Shown piece by piece: positions 1 through 5,636 of a stretch of DNA of 10,993 nt; position 1 is the first letter of the stretch, and each line of letters begins with the position of its first letter. The DNA comes from JAHEAO01 sp037968535. Lineage in GTDB: Bacteria; Pseudomonadota; Alphaproteobacteria; Rhodobacterales; Rhodobacteraceae. The DNA lies in contig JBBKVT010000326.1 in assembly GCA_037968535.1 (NCBI GenBank), forward strand, positions 1 to 10,993, read 5' to 3'. Position numbers and translations under genes: made by a program. The notes beneath the pieces are model-generated. The model was not told the origin of the DNA, searched no databases, and saw only the letters and a list, made by a program, of their open reading frames with translations.

Positions 1-1163
1 GTATCGAAGAAATACTCAGGCTCGACGGTGAAGCCGTCAGCTTCCAGCCCGCGCGCCAGACGGTCGGTCTTGCGGTGGATGCGTTGGGCGATGGCCTTGA
101 GGCCTTCGGGGCCGTGGAAGACGGCGTAGAACGACGCCATGACGGCCAGCAGCGCCTGCGCGGTGCAGACGTTCGAGGTGGCTTTTTCGCGGCGGATGTG
201 TTGCTCGCGGGTTTGCAGGGAAAGGCGGTAGGCCTTGTTGCCGCGCGCGTCGATGGAGACCCCGACGATGCGGCCGGGCATCGAGCGTTTGTAGGCATCC
301 TTGCAGGCCATGTAGGCCGCCGAGGGGCCGCCGTAGCCCATCGGCACGCCAAAGCGCGGGGGTGAGCCGACGGCGATGTCGGCGCCCATCGCGCCGGGTT
401 CTTTCAGCAGCGTCAGCATAAGCGGGTCGGCGATGACGATACCGATGGCCCCGGCGTCGTGCAGTTTGGCGATGTGCGGGGTGAAATCGGTCAGGTGGCC
501 AAGCGTGCCGGGATACTGGAAGATCGCGGCGAAAACCTTGGTGGGGTCGAGTTTCGCGGGATCGCCGACGATCACGTTGATGCCGAGGGGTTCGGCGCGG
601 GTCTGCATGACGGCGATGTTCTGCGGATGGCAGTTTTCGTCGATGAAGAAGCCCTTGGTTTTGGATTTGGCGACACGCTCGGCCATGGTCATGGCTTCGG
701 CGGCGGCGGTCGCCTCGTCCAAGAGCGAGGCGTTGGCGATGTCGAGGCCCGTGAGGTCGCTGACCATTGTCTGGTAGTTCAGCAGGGCCTCTAGCCGGCC
801 TTGGCTGATCTCGGGCTGGTATGGCGTGTAGGCGGTATACCAGGCGGGGTTTTCGAGGATGTTGCGCTGGATCGCGGGCGGGGTCACGGTGCCGTGGAAG
901 CCCTGCCCGATCATCGTGGTGAAGACCTTGTTTTTCTGCGCCACCTGCCGCATGTGCCAAAGAAGTTCGCGTTCCGATTTGGGCTTGCCGAAATCCAGCG
1001 GCTCCTTCTGGCGGATGCTTTTCGGGACGGTCTGGTCGATCAGCTCGTCCAGATCCTTGACCCCCAGAACCTTGAACATCTCTGCCATTTCGGCGGGCGA
1101 CGGGCCGATGTGGCGGCGATTGGCGAAGTCGTAGGGCAGATAGTCGGTGGGGGTGAAAGGCAT
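1..1163 (-). CDS. gcvP: Glycine dehydrogenase (decarboxylating), P-protein, N-terminal 387 codons (partial)
   Basis: This is the PLP-dependent P-protein of the cytoplasmic glycine cleavage system. It decarboxylates glycine and passes the aminomethyl group to the lipoyl arm of GcvH. Translating the minus strand from the ATG at 1163 gives an unbroken frame that starts MPFTPTDYLPYDFANRRHIG and leaves the window at base 1. Family hallmarks visible include RHIGPS near residue 17, the GxGFHGTVTPP-like segment near 87, ENPAWYTAYTPYQPEI, and a glycine-rich MGYGGPSAAY stretch. The usual protein is about 950 residues, so about 40% is seen; the PLP lysine lies in the missing C-terminal part. A GGAG Shine-Dalgarno is 7 nt upstream of the ATG. 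It is the last visible gene of the gcvT-gcvH-gcvP operon, 89 nt after gcvH. A 380-codon open frame overlaps it in another frame and is a composition artefact. Confidence 0.95.
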   Translation of the reverse strand, partial: MPFTPTDYLPYDFANRRHIGPSPAEMAEMFKVLGVKDLDELIDQTVPKSIRQKEPLDFGKPKSERELLWHMRQVAQKNKVFTTMIGQGFHGTVTPPAIQRNILENPAWYTAYTPYQPEISQGRLEALLNYQTMVSDLTGLDIANASLLDEATAAAEAMTMAERVAKSKTKGFFIDENCHPQNIAVMQTRAEPLGINVIVGDPAKLDPTKVFAAIFQYPGTLGHLTDFTPHIAKLHDAGAIGIVIADPLMLTLLKEPGAMGADIAVGSPPRFGVPMGYGGPSAAYMACKDAYKRSMPGRIVGVSIDARGNKAYRLSLQTREQHIRREKATSNVCTAQALLAVMASFYAVFHGPEGLKAIAQRIHRKTDRLARGLEADGFTVEPEYFFD

Positions 1164-1213
1164 CGGAAGACTCCGGCATTTGGGTTAACGGGCTGCGCCG
1201 TCACGGGAATTGC

Positions 1214-1250
1214 GGCCGCGGAACCACGTCCGGGACCGTCAGGTGCGGCC
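1214..1250 (-). other. Imperfect RNA hairpin between gcvH and gcvP
   Basis: Directly after the gcvH stop the transcript can fold into a hairpin. GGCCGC (1250-1245) pairs with GCGGCC (1219-1214), then ACC with GGT, then ACG with CGT, giving 12 pairs with small bulges and an 8-nt loop. No U-run follows, so it does not look like an intrinsic terminator. Inference: it may stabilise the gcvTH 3' end or tune gcvP expression relative to gcvTH. The pairing is read by eye; no energy was computed. Confidence 0.4.
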
Positions 1251-1252
1251 TG

Positions 1253-1612
1253 TCAGCCGACCAGTTTGTTGTAAGCGGCTTCGTCCAGATATTCATCGAC
1301 GGCTGCCAGATCCTCGACCTTGAGCTTGAATATCCAGCCGTCACCGGTTGGATCCTCGTTGATCAGGCTTGGATTGTCGGTGAGCGCCTCGTTGACCTCG
1401 ACGATCTCTCCGTCGAGCGGCGCGAGGATATCAGAGGCGGCCTTGACACTTTCGATCACCACGACCTCGTCGTCCTTGACCACGACCTTGCCCTCGTCGG
1501 GCAGTTCGACAAAGACGATGTCGCCCAGCTGCTCGCTGGCATGGCCAGTGATGCCCACCACGACAAGATCATCCTCGACGCGCAGCCATTCGTGTTCTTC
1601 GGTGTATTTCAT
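1253..1612 (-). CDS. gcvH: Glycine cleavage system H protein (lipoyl carrier)
   Basis: This is the small lipoylated shuttle protein that carries the aminomethyl group from GcvP to GcvT and is reoxidised by the L-protein (dihydrolipoamide dehydrogenase). The 119-residue length is typical. The start MKYTEEHEWLRV is the classic H-protein N-terminus. The lipoylation site is the lysine in ESVKAASD (Lys57), followed by the conserved PLDGEIVEVNE turn, and GDGWIFKLK is present near the C-terminus. The ATG at 1612 has an AGGG Shine-Dalgarno 8 nt upstream. The gene begins 15 nt after the gcvT stop, so the two are surely co-transcribed. Confidence 0.97.
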   Translation of the reverse strand: MKYTEEHEWLRVEDDLVVVGITGHASEQLGDIVFVELPDEGKVVVKDDEVVVIESVKAASDILAPLDGEIVEVNEALTDNPSLINEDPTGDGWIFKLKVEDLAAVDEYLDEAAYNKLVG

Positions 1613-1627
1613 GGTTTGGTCCCTGTC

Positions 1628-2758
1628 TTAACGCTTGAAGGTGGAAGGTCTGAACGGCATTGGTGCGACGGTTGCAGGCATCCGCTTGCCGCGCACCTCG
1701 CCGTAAATCTGGGTGCCGTCACCGGCGTGGTCAATGGTCACGTAGCCCATCGACATCGGGCGTTCGATGGTCGGGCCAAAGGCGCCAGAGGTAACTTTGC
1801 CGATCGGCGCGCCGCCGGTTTCGGTGGCGTAAAGCTCCGTGCCTTCGCGCATCGGGGCGCGGCCAACAGGCAGGATGCCGACGCGGCGGCGGGTTGGGCC
1901 GGTTTCCAGTTCGTGCAGGATGCGGTCAGCTCCAGGAAAGCCGCCCGCGCGTTCGCCACCCCTGCGCCGGGGCTTCTGGATCGACCAATCCAGCGCAGCT
2001 TCGATGGGCGTCGTGGTGGTATCGATGTCATGGCCATAAAGGCAAAGACCAGCCTCCAGTCGCAACGAATCGCGGGCGCCGAGGCCAATGGGTTCAACGT
2101 CAGGGTCGGCCAATAGTGCCCGCGCCAGCGCCTCGGCATCCTTCGAGGGCAGCGAGATTTCATAGCCGTCCTCGCCGGTGTAGCCAGAGCGGGACACGAG
2201 GCAGTCGACGCCGTTGATCGCGGTCACGGTGACGTCCATGAACTTCATCGTGGTGGCGACCGGGGTAAGTTTGGCCAGCGCCTTTTCGGCAGCCCGGCCT
2301 TGCAGGGCGAGAAGCGCGCGATCGGCCAGAACCTCGACCTTGCAGCTATCCGAAAGATAGGCGCGCATATGCGCGATATCGGCGTCCTTGCAGGCGGCGT
2401 TGACCACGACGAAGATGCTGTCACCCAGATTGGCGAGCATCAGGTCATCCTCGATGCCGCCTTGCGCATTGGTGAACATCGCGTAGCGTTGGCGTTTCGG
2501 TTTCAGGTCCAGCACGTTGACCGGCACGAGTTTTTCAAGCGCCAGCGCGGCATCGGCATAGTTGCCGGATTTCGGCCGCAGCATCACCTGCCCCATATGG
2601 CTGACATCGAAAAGCCCGGCCTTTTTGTGGGTGTGCAGGTGTTCCTTCATCACGCCCATCGGATACTGCACCGGCATTTCATAGCCGGCGAAGGGCACCA
2701 TCTTGGCGCCCAGTTCCAGATGCAGGTCGTAAAGCGCCGTGCGGTTCAGATCGGCCAT
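1628..2758 (-). CDS. gcvT: Glycine cleavage system aminomethyltransferase (T protein)
   Basis: The T protein transfers the methylene group from aminomethyl-GcvH to tetrahydrofolate, releasing ammonia and giving 5,10-methylene-THF. I place the start at the ATG at 2758 (MADLNRTALYDLHLELGAKM, 376 aa, normal length). The frame stays open to 3022, but that extension is riboswitch sequence and not family-like. Motifs: VPFAGYEMPVQYP (21-33), FDVSHMGQ (50-57), GGIEDDL (100-106; Asp104 matches the folate-binding Asp), SGYTGEDGYE (191-200) and RDSLRLEAGLCLYGHD (229-244). The usual LQGP motif reads LQGR (Arg155). The ribosome-binding site is a GGGGGC run 4-9 nt before the ATG and lies inside the riboswitch expression platform. 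It is the first gene of the gcvTHP operon. Confidence 0.96.
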   Translation of the reverse strand: MADLNRTALYDLHLELGAKMVPFAGYEMPVQYPMGVMKEHLHTHKKAGLFDVSHMGQVMLRPKSGNYADAALALEKLVPVNVLDLKPKRQRYAMFTNAQGGIEDDLMLANLGDSIFVVVNAACKDADIAHMRAYLSDSCKVEVLADRALLALQGRAAEKALAKLTPVATTMKFMDVTVTAINGVDCLVSRSGYTGEDGYEISLPSKDAEALARALLADPDVEPIGLGARDSLRLEAGLCLYGHDIDTTTTPIEAALDWSIQKPRRRGGERAGGFPGADRILHELETGPTRRRVGILPVGRAPMREGTELYATETGGAPIGKVTSGAFGPTIERPMSMGYVTIDHAGDGTQIYGEVRGKRMPATVAPMPFRPSTFKR

Positions 2759-2830
2759 GCCGCCCCCAATACTGTCACGCCGGTCCGGTCCGGCATTGGT
2801 TCCAGCAGGCAAACCCGCCGCCAATGCCCC
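2759..2830 (-). promoter_or_regulatory. Expression platform of the glycine riboswitch, with two alternative pairings next to the gcvT SD
   Basis: These 72 nt join aptamer II to the gcvT start. A central CCAAUGC (RNA; 2799-2793) can pair with GCAUUGG (2827-2821), just downstream of aptamer II, with 7 Watson-Crick pairs. It can instead pair with GUAUUGG (2772-2766; 6 Watson-Crick pairs plus one G-U), which overlaps the G-rich Shine-Dalgarno of gcvT. The two helices exclude each other. A GCCGG/CCGGC mini-hairpin lies between them. No U-run is seen, so control at translation initiation is more likely than termination. The pairing potential is seen directly; the switching role is inferred. Confidence 0.5.
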
Positions 2831-2986
2831 CTCTGTCCTTTCGCCTGAGATCGTTATCCCTTCGGCGCCCCGCACAAGTTTCGGGGTCTCTCCAGAGTCC
2901 GTGGTCGATGCGGTCCGTTCGCCTGAGAGTTTCCGGGGCGGTTGCTCCTTCGGCACTGGCCATGGCCAGATTCTCCCGTTATCGAC
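2831..2986 (-). ncRNA. Tandem glycine riboswitch (two aptamers) in the gcvT leader
   Basis: Two consecutive glycine aptamers are readable in the minus-strand RNA. Aptamer I (2986-2904) has P1 GUCGAU/AUCGAC, GGGAGA, the conserved CCGAAGGAGCAA (2953-2942) and CUCUCAGGCGAACGGAC (2929-2913). Aptamer II (2897-2831) has P1 CUCUG/CAGAG, UGGAGAGAC, GCCGAAGGGAU (core 2865-2858) with a short GGGAU/AUCUC hairpin, then CAGGCGAAAGGACAGAG. The short linker with CUCUGGAGAG is the hallmark of the cooperative tandem class (Rfam glycine riboswitch family). Known function: it binds glycine and usually turns on glycine cleavage genes when glycine is abundant, which fits the gcvTHP operon directly downstream. Confidence 0.95.
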
Positions 2987-2993
2987 TGGGCCG

Positions 2994-3022
2994 AAGCTAA
3001 GCGATGCGTGGCGCGCGGGCAA
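2994..3022 (-). promoter_or_regulatory. Candidate sigma70-type promoter of the gcvTHP operon
   Basis: On the minus strand a -35-like TTGCCC (3022-3017) is followed after 17 nt by a -10-like TAGCTT (2999-2994). The matches to consensus are 4/6 and 3/6, so the motif alone is weak. The predicted start near 2987 falls just at the first base of the aptamer I P1 helix (2986), which is what a riboswitch leader needs and adds support. Confidence 0.35.
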
Positions 3023-3061
3023 GTCCTTGTGTTCTGTCGCATACAGTCGCAGATTTCACCG

Positions 3062-3622
3062 ATGAGCGCGCATTGTTTCTTTGGCTACGGGTCGCTGGTA
3101 AACCGAACCACCCATGAATTTCTGGACTGCCGACCCGCAGTCCTTATGGGCTGGCGGCGCGCCTGGCGGCATACCGACCTGCGTCCGGCGGCGTTCTTGA
3201 CGTCGGTCCGGGCCGCGGGGTCAGAGATCGACGGGCTGACGGCGCTGGTGCCGAATGGCGATTGGCTGGCGCTGGACGCGCGTGAGTACGCCTATACCCG
3301 ATCCGACATCGCGCATCAGCTGCGCCATGACGCGGTAGAGCGATTGATCGTGCAGGTTTATGCTATACCCGAAGGGGCGCATGGCGCTCCTTCAGACCAG
3401 CATCCGATCCTGTTGAGCTACCTTGACGTGGTGGTGCAGGGCTACCTGCGGGAGTTCGGCGAAGCAGGCGTTGCGCGGTTTTTTGAGACCACCGATGGAT
3501 GGGGGGCGTCAGTCATGGACGATCGGCGCGATCCGGTCTATTCGCGGCACAAGACGCTGACGTCAGATGAGACAGATCTGGTCGATGACTATCTCACGGC
3601 ACTCGGGTCGCGGATCATCTGA
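3062..3622 (+). CDS. Gamma-glutamylcyclotransferase-like (GGCT/AIG2-fold) protein
   Basis: A 186-residue soluble protein that begins MSAHCFFGYGSLVNRTTHEF. The FGYGSL motif at residues 6-11 is the signature of the gamma-glutamylcyclotransferase fold, where it forms the loop holding the gamma-glutamyl moiety. LDAREYAYTR (71-80) carries Glu75, in the place of the catalytic acid of this superfamily. Members release 5-oxoproline from gamma-glutamyl peptides or amines; the exact substrate here cannot be read. The start at 3062 is chosen because homologues begin a few residues before FGYGSL. The open frame extends upstream to 2942, but into riboswitch DNA. No clear Shine-Dalgarno precedes the ATG, so a short leader or a GTG at about 3029 remains possible. 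It diverges from the gcv operon and converges on gltX. Confidence 0.75.
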   Translation: MSAHCFFGYGSLVNRTTHEFLDCRPAVLMGWRRAWRHTDLRPAAFLTSVRAAGSEIDGLTALVPNGDWLALDAREYAYTRSDIAHQLRHDAVERLIVQVYAIPEGAHGAPSDQHPILLSYLDVVVQGYLREFGEAGVARFFETTDGWGASVMDDRRDPVYSRHKTLTSDETDLVDDYLTALGSRII

Positions 3623-3665
3623 CGAACGAAAGTTGTCTCCGACCCGATTGATGGGCCCGAAGCGC

Positions 3666-4988
3666 TCAGTGTTTCGGGGCGACTTGCATCAGCGGCATGA
3701 CGTCGGCCATTTCGGGGCCATGCGCGCGGCCCGTCACGGCAAGCCGAAGCGGCATGAACAGCGCCCGGCCCTTGCGACCGGTCTTTTCCTTCACCGCATT
3801 GGTCCAATCAGACCAGGTCGTTGACCCGTAGGGCAAAGCGGGCAGCAGCCCCAGCGCCTCGACCACGAAATCGCGGTCCTCCAATGGGATTGATGGTTTC
3901 GGCCCGTCGCGGAACAGCGCCCACCAGTCAGCCAAGTCGGCCCGGGCTGTAATGTTTCCCTTAACGGTGTTCCAGAATTGTTCAGCGATATCCGTTGGAA
4001 CCCCGAGCTTCTTCACGTCATCGGCGACCTCGGAGAATGGCAGTGATTGCAGATGGTGAGCGGTGAGGGGGAACAAATCCTCGGGGTCGAACTTGGTTGG
4101 TGCAGAACCGAAGTGCGAGATGTCGAAGCCCGCAATCAACTCGTTGATGCTGCTGCGCAGTTCCACCGGATCGGATGACCCCAGCCGGGCCATCAGCGAC
4201 AGGATCGCCATCGGCTCTACCCCTCGGTCCCGCAGATCCTTCAGCGCGAGCGTGCCCAAACGTTTCGAGAGCGCTTCGCCCTGCGGTCCGGTCAGCAAGG
4301 AATGGTGCGCGAATTGCGGCGGTGTACCGCCGAGCGCGCGGATGATCTGGATCTGGGTGGCGGTGTTGGTCACGTGATCTGACCCACGGACAATGTAGGT
4401 CACATCAAAATCAATGTCGTCGCAAACCGATGCGAACGTGTAGAGATATTGACCGTCGGCGCGGATCAGCACGGGATCCGAAACAGACGCCGCGTCGATC
4501 GACAGATCGCCGATGATGCCGTCAGTCCATTCGATCCGCTCAAGGTCGAGCTTGAAGCGCCAATGTCCGGGGCCACGTTCGGCGCGAAGGCCTTCCTTCG
4601 CCGTTTCGGTCAGCTCCAGCGCCGCGCGGTCATAGACCGGCGGCTTGCCCATGTTCAATTGCTTCTTGCGCTTTAGATCCAGTTCGGTCGGTGTCTCGAA
4701 GCATTCGTAAAGATGGCCCGATGCTCGCAGTTGGTCGGCGGCGGCATTGTAGCGGTCAAGACGGTCAGATTGCTTTTCGAACCTGTCCCAGGTCAGACCC
4801 AGCCATTCCAGATCGCGCTGGATCTGGTCGGCATATTCCTGCTTTGACCGTTCCGGGTCGGTATCGTCTAGGCGCAGAATGAATTGCCCGCCCGCCTTTC
4901 GCGCGATCAGATAGTTGAACAGGGCGGCCCGGAGGTTGCCGATATGCAAGTAGCCGGTAGGCGAAGGGGCGAAGCGGGTGACGGTCAT
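3666..4988 (-). CDS. gltX: Glutamyl-tRNA synthetase (short, zinc-less GluRS, probably one of two paralogues)
   Basis: A class I aminoacyl-tRNA synthetase that charges tRNA with glutamate. The 440 residues are slightly shorter than the usual 465-485. The catalytic domain starts TRFAPSPTGYLHIGNLRAAL, where HIGN (15-18) is the HIGH motif, and LRLDDTDPERS follows near 38-48. RGSDHVTNTATQ (201-212) is the site-forming helix, and LSKRLGT (240-246) is the KMSKS-type loop. Only one cysteine (Cys96) lies in the region that in E. coli GluRS holds the zinc site, so no zinc is expected. The C-terminal part (about 290-440) is the helical anticodon-binding domain. AGGAG precedes the ATG by 8 nt. Known: many alphaproteobacteria carry two GluRS and make Gln-tRNA through GatCAB; which tRNA this one serves is not visible here. 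Confidence 0.92.
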   Translation of the reverse strand: MTVTRFAPSPTGYLHIGNLRAALFNYLIARKAGGQFILRLDDTDPERSKQEYADQIQRDLEWLGLTWDRFEKQSDRLDRYNAAADQLRASGHLYECFETPTELDLKRKKQLNMGKPPVYDRAALELTETAKEGLRAERGPGHWRFKLDLERIEWTDGIIGDLSIDAASVSDPVLIRADGQYLYTFASVCDDIDFDVTYIVRGSDHVTNTATQIQIIRALGGTPPQFAHHSLLTGPQGEALSKRLGTLALKDLRDRGVEPMAILSLMARLGSSDPVELRSSINELIAGFDISHFGSAPTKFDPEDLFPLTAHHLQSLPFSEVADDVKKLGVPTDIAEQFWNTVKGNITARADLADWWALFRDGPKPSIPLEDRDFVVEALGLLPALPYGSTTWSDWTNAVKEKTGRKGRALFMPLRLAVTGRAHGPEMADVMPLMQVAPKH

Positions 4989-5064
4989 TTCGGGGTCTCC
5001 TATTCGCGCCGTGCTCTTTCACATTGACCGGCTTTTGTCCATATGACCAACAGGGAGGCACAGC

Positions 5065-5475
5065 ATGGCTATCGACTGGGCAATGGCAGTCTCGCCCGAC
5101 GAGGCGGCGATCGAGACGCTGGCGCTGGCCGCGATTGAGGCACTTCCCACGCCTTACCGCGTCGCGGCGCGTGCGGTCCTGCTACGCATCGCGGACCTGC
5201 CCGATGATGCGATGCTGGATGATCTGGGAATCGAGGACCCGTTGGAGCTTACGGGACTTTATGAAGGCATTCCTCTGACTCAAAAATCGGCGATGGATCA
5301 ACAGGATCAACCGGATATGATCTGGTTGTTTCGGCGCGCTATTCTGGATGAATGGGCGGATCGCGAGGGCACTACTCTGGGTGACCTCGTCGCGCATATT
5401 CTGGTGCATGAACTGGCCCACCATTTCGGGTGGAGTGATGCCGAGATCGCACAGGTTGATCGCTGGTGGGATTAG
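5065..5475 (+). CDS. Minimal zincin-like metallopeptidase family protein (PF06262 type)
   Basis: A 136-residue acidic soluble protein. The C-terminal part contains VHELAHHFGWSD, i.e. HExxH at 115-119 followed by Gly122 and Asp125. This gives the HExxHxxGxxD spacing, in which His115, His119 and Asp125 are the probable metal ligands and Glu116 the general base. GLYEG (64-68) and the weakly structured segment before MIWLFRRAIL fit the small "metallopeptidase family" proteins typified by PF06262. No signal peptide or membrane segment is seen. Substrate and physiological role of the family are poorly known. The ATG at 5065 has an excellent AGGGAGG Shine-Dalgarno 6 nt upstream. It diverges from gltX (76-nt gap) and is followed by the hairpin repeat and pfkB. 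Confidence 0.8.
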   Translation: MAIDWAMAVSPDEAAIETLALAAIEALPTPYRVAARAVLLRIADLPDDAMLDDLGIEDPLELTGLYEGIPLTQKSAMDQQDQPDMIWLFRRAILDEWADREGTTLGDLVAHILVHELAHHFGWSDAEIAQVDRWWD

Positions 5476-5495
5476 GGACGCATCGCCGCACAGGC

Positions 5496-5541
5496 GCTGC
5501 GGTGGTTTCTCGCCACCAGCTGCGGTGGTTTCTCGCCACCA
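5496..5541. repeat. Exact 23-bp tandem duplication, each copy a hairpin (GGTGG-N7-CCACC)
   Basis: Two perfect 23-bp copies lie head to tail at 5496-5518 and 5519-5541. Each contains GGTGG, a 7-nt loop TTTCTCG, and CCACC; with flanking GCT/AGC the stem reaches 8 pairs with a 2-nt bulge. Because the copies touch, CCACC of the first can also pair with GGTGG of the second. The pair begins 20 nt after the metallopeptidase stop and ends 95 nt before the pfkB start. It may act as a transcript end or mRNA-stabilising element, or be a relic of a REP-like palindrome; no U-run follows. Confidence 0.85.
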
Positions 5542-5636
5542 GTTGTCAACACGTCCGAGCATAGCTGTGCCCGTATTCGGTCTGTTCGGCAACTGAAATC
5601 CGGTCCAGAATGGAATTGCAACCAACCGGACCCTGT

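Noticed and set aside
37..1179. Long minus-strand open frame (380 codons) beginning MPESSDAFHPHRL
   Set aside because: It overlaps gcvP in another frame, is Arg/Pro/His-rich with no family resemblance, whereas the frame from 1163 gives a clean P-protein. It is a GC-composition artefact.
2759..3022. 88-codon N-terminal extension of gcvT
   Set aside because: The extension is the translated glycine riboswitch and leader; the family start is the ATG at 2758.
3604..3646. Inverted repeat CGGGTCG/CGACCCG at the convergent 3' ends of the GGCT-like gene and gltX
   Set aside because: The arms are 29 nt apart, one lies inside the coding region and no U-run follows, so I do not call it a terminator.
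4989..5064. Promoter motifs in the gltX/metallopeptidase divergent spacer
   Set aside because: TTGACC and TATGAC occur but only 12 nt apart, and the minus-strand pair TTGGTC/TCAATG is too weak to call.
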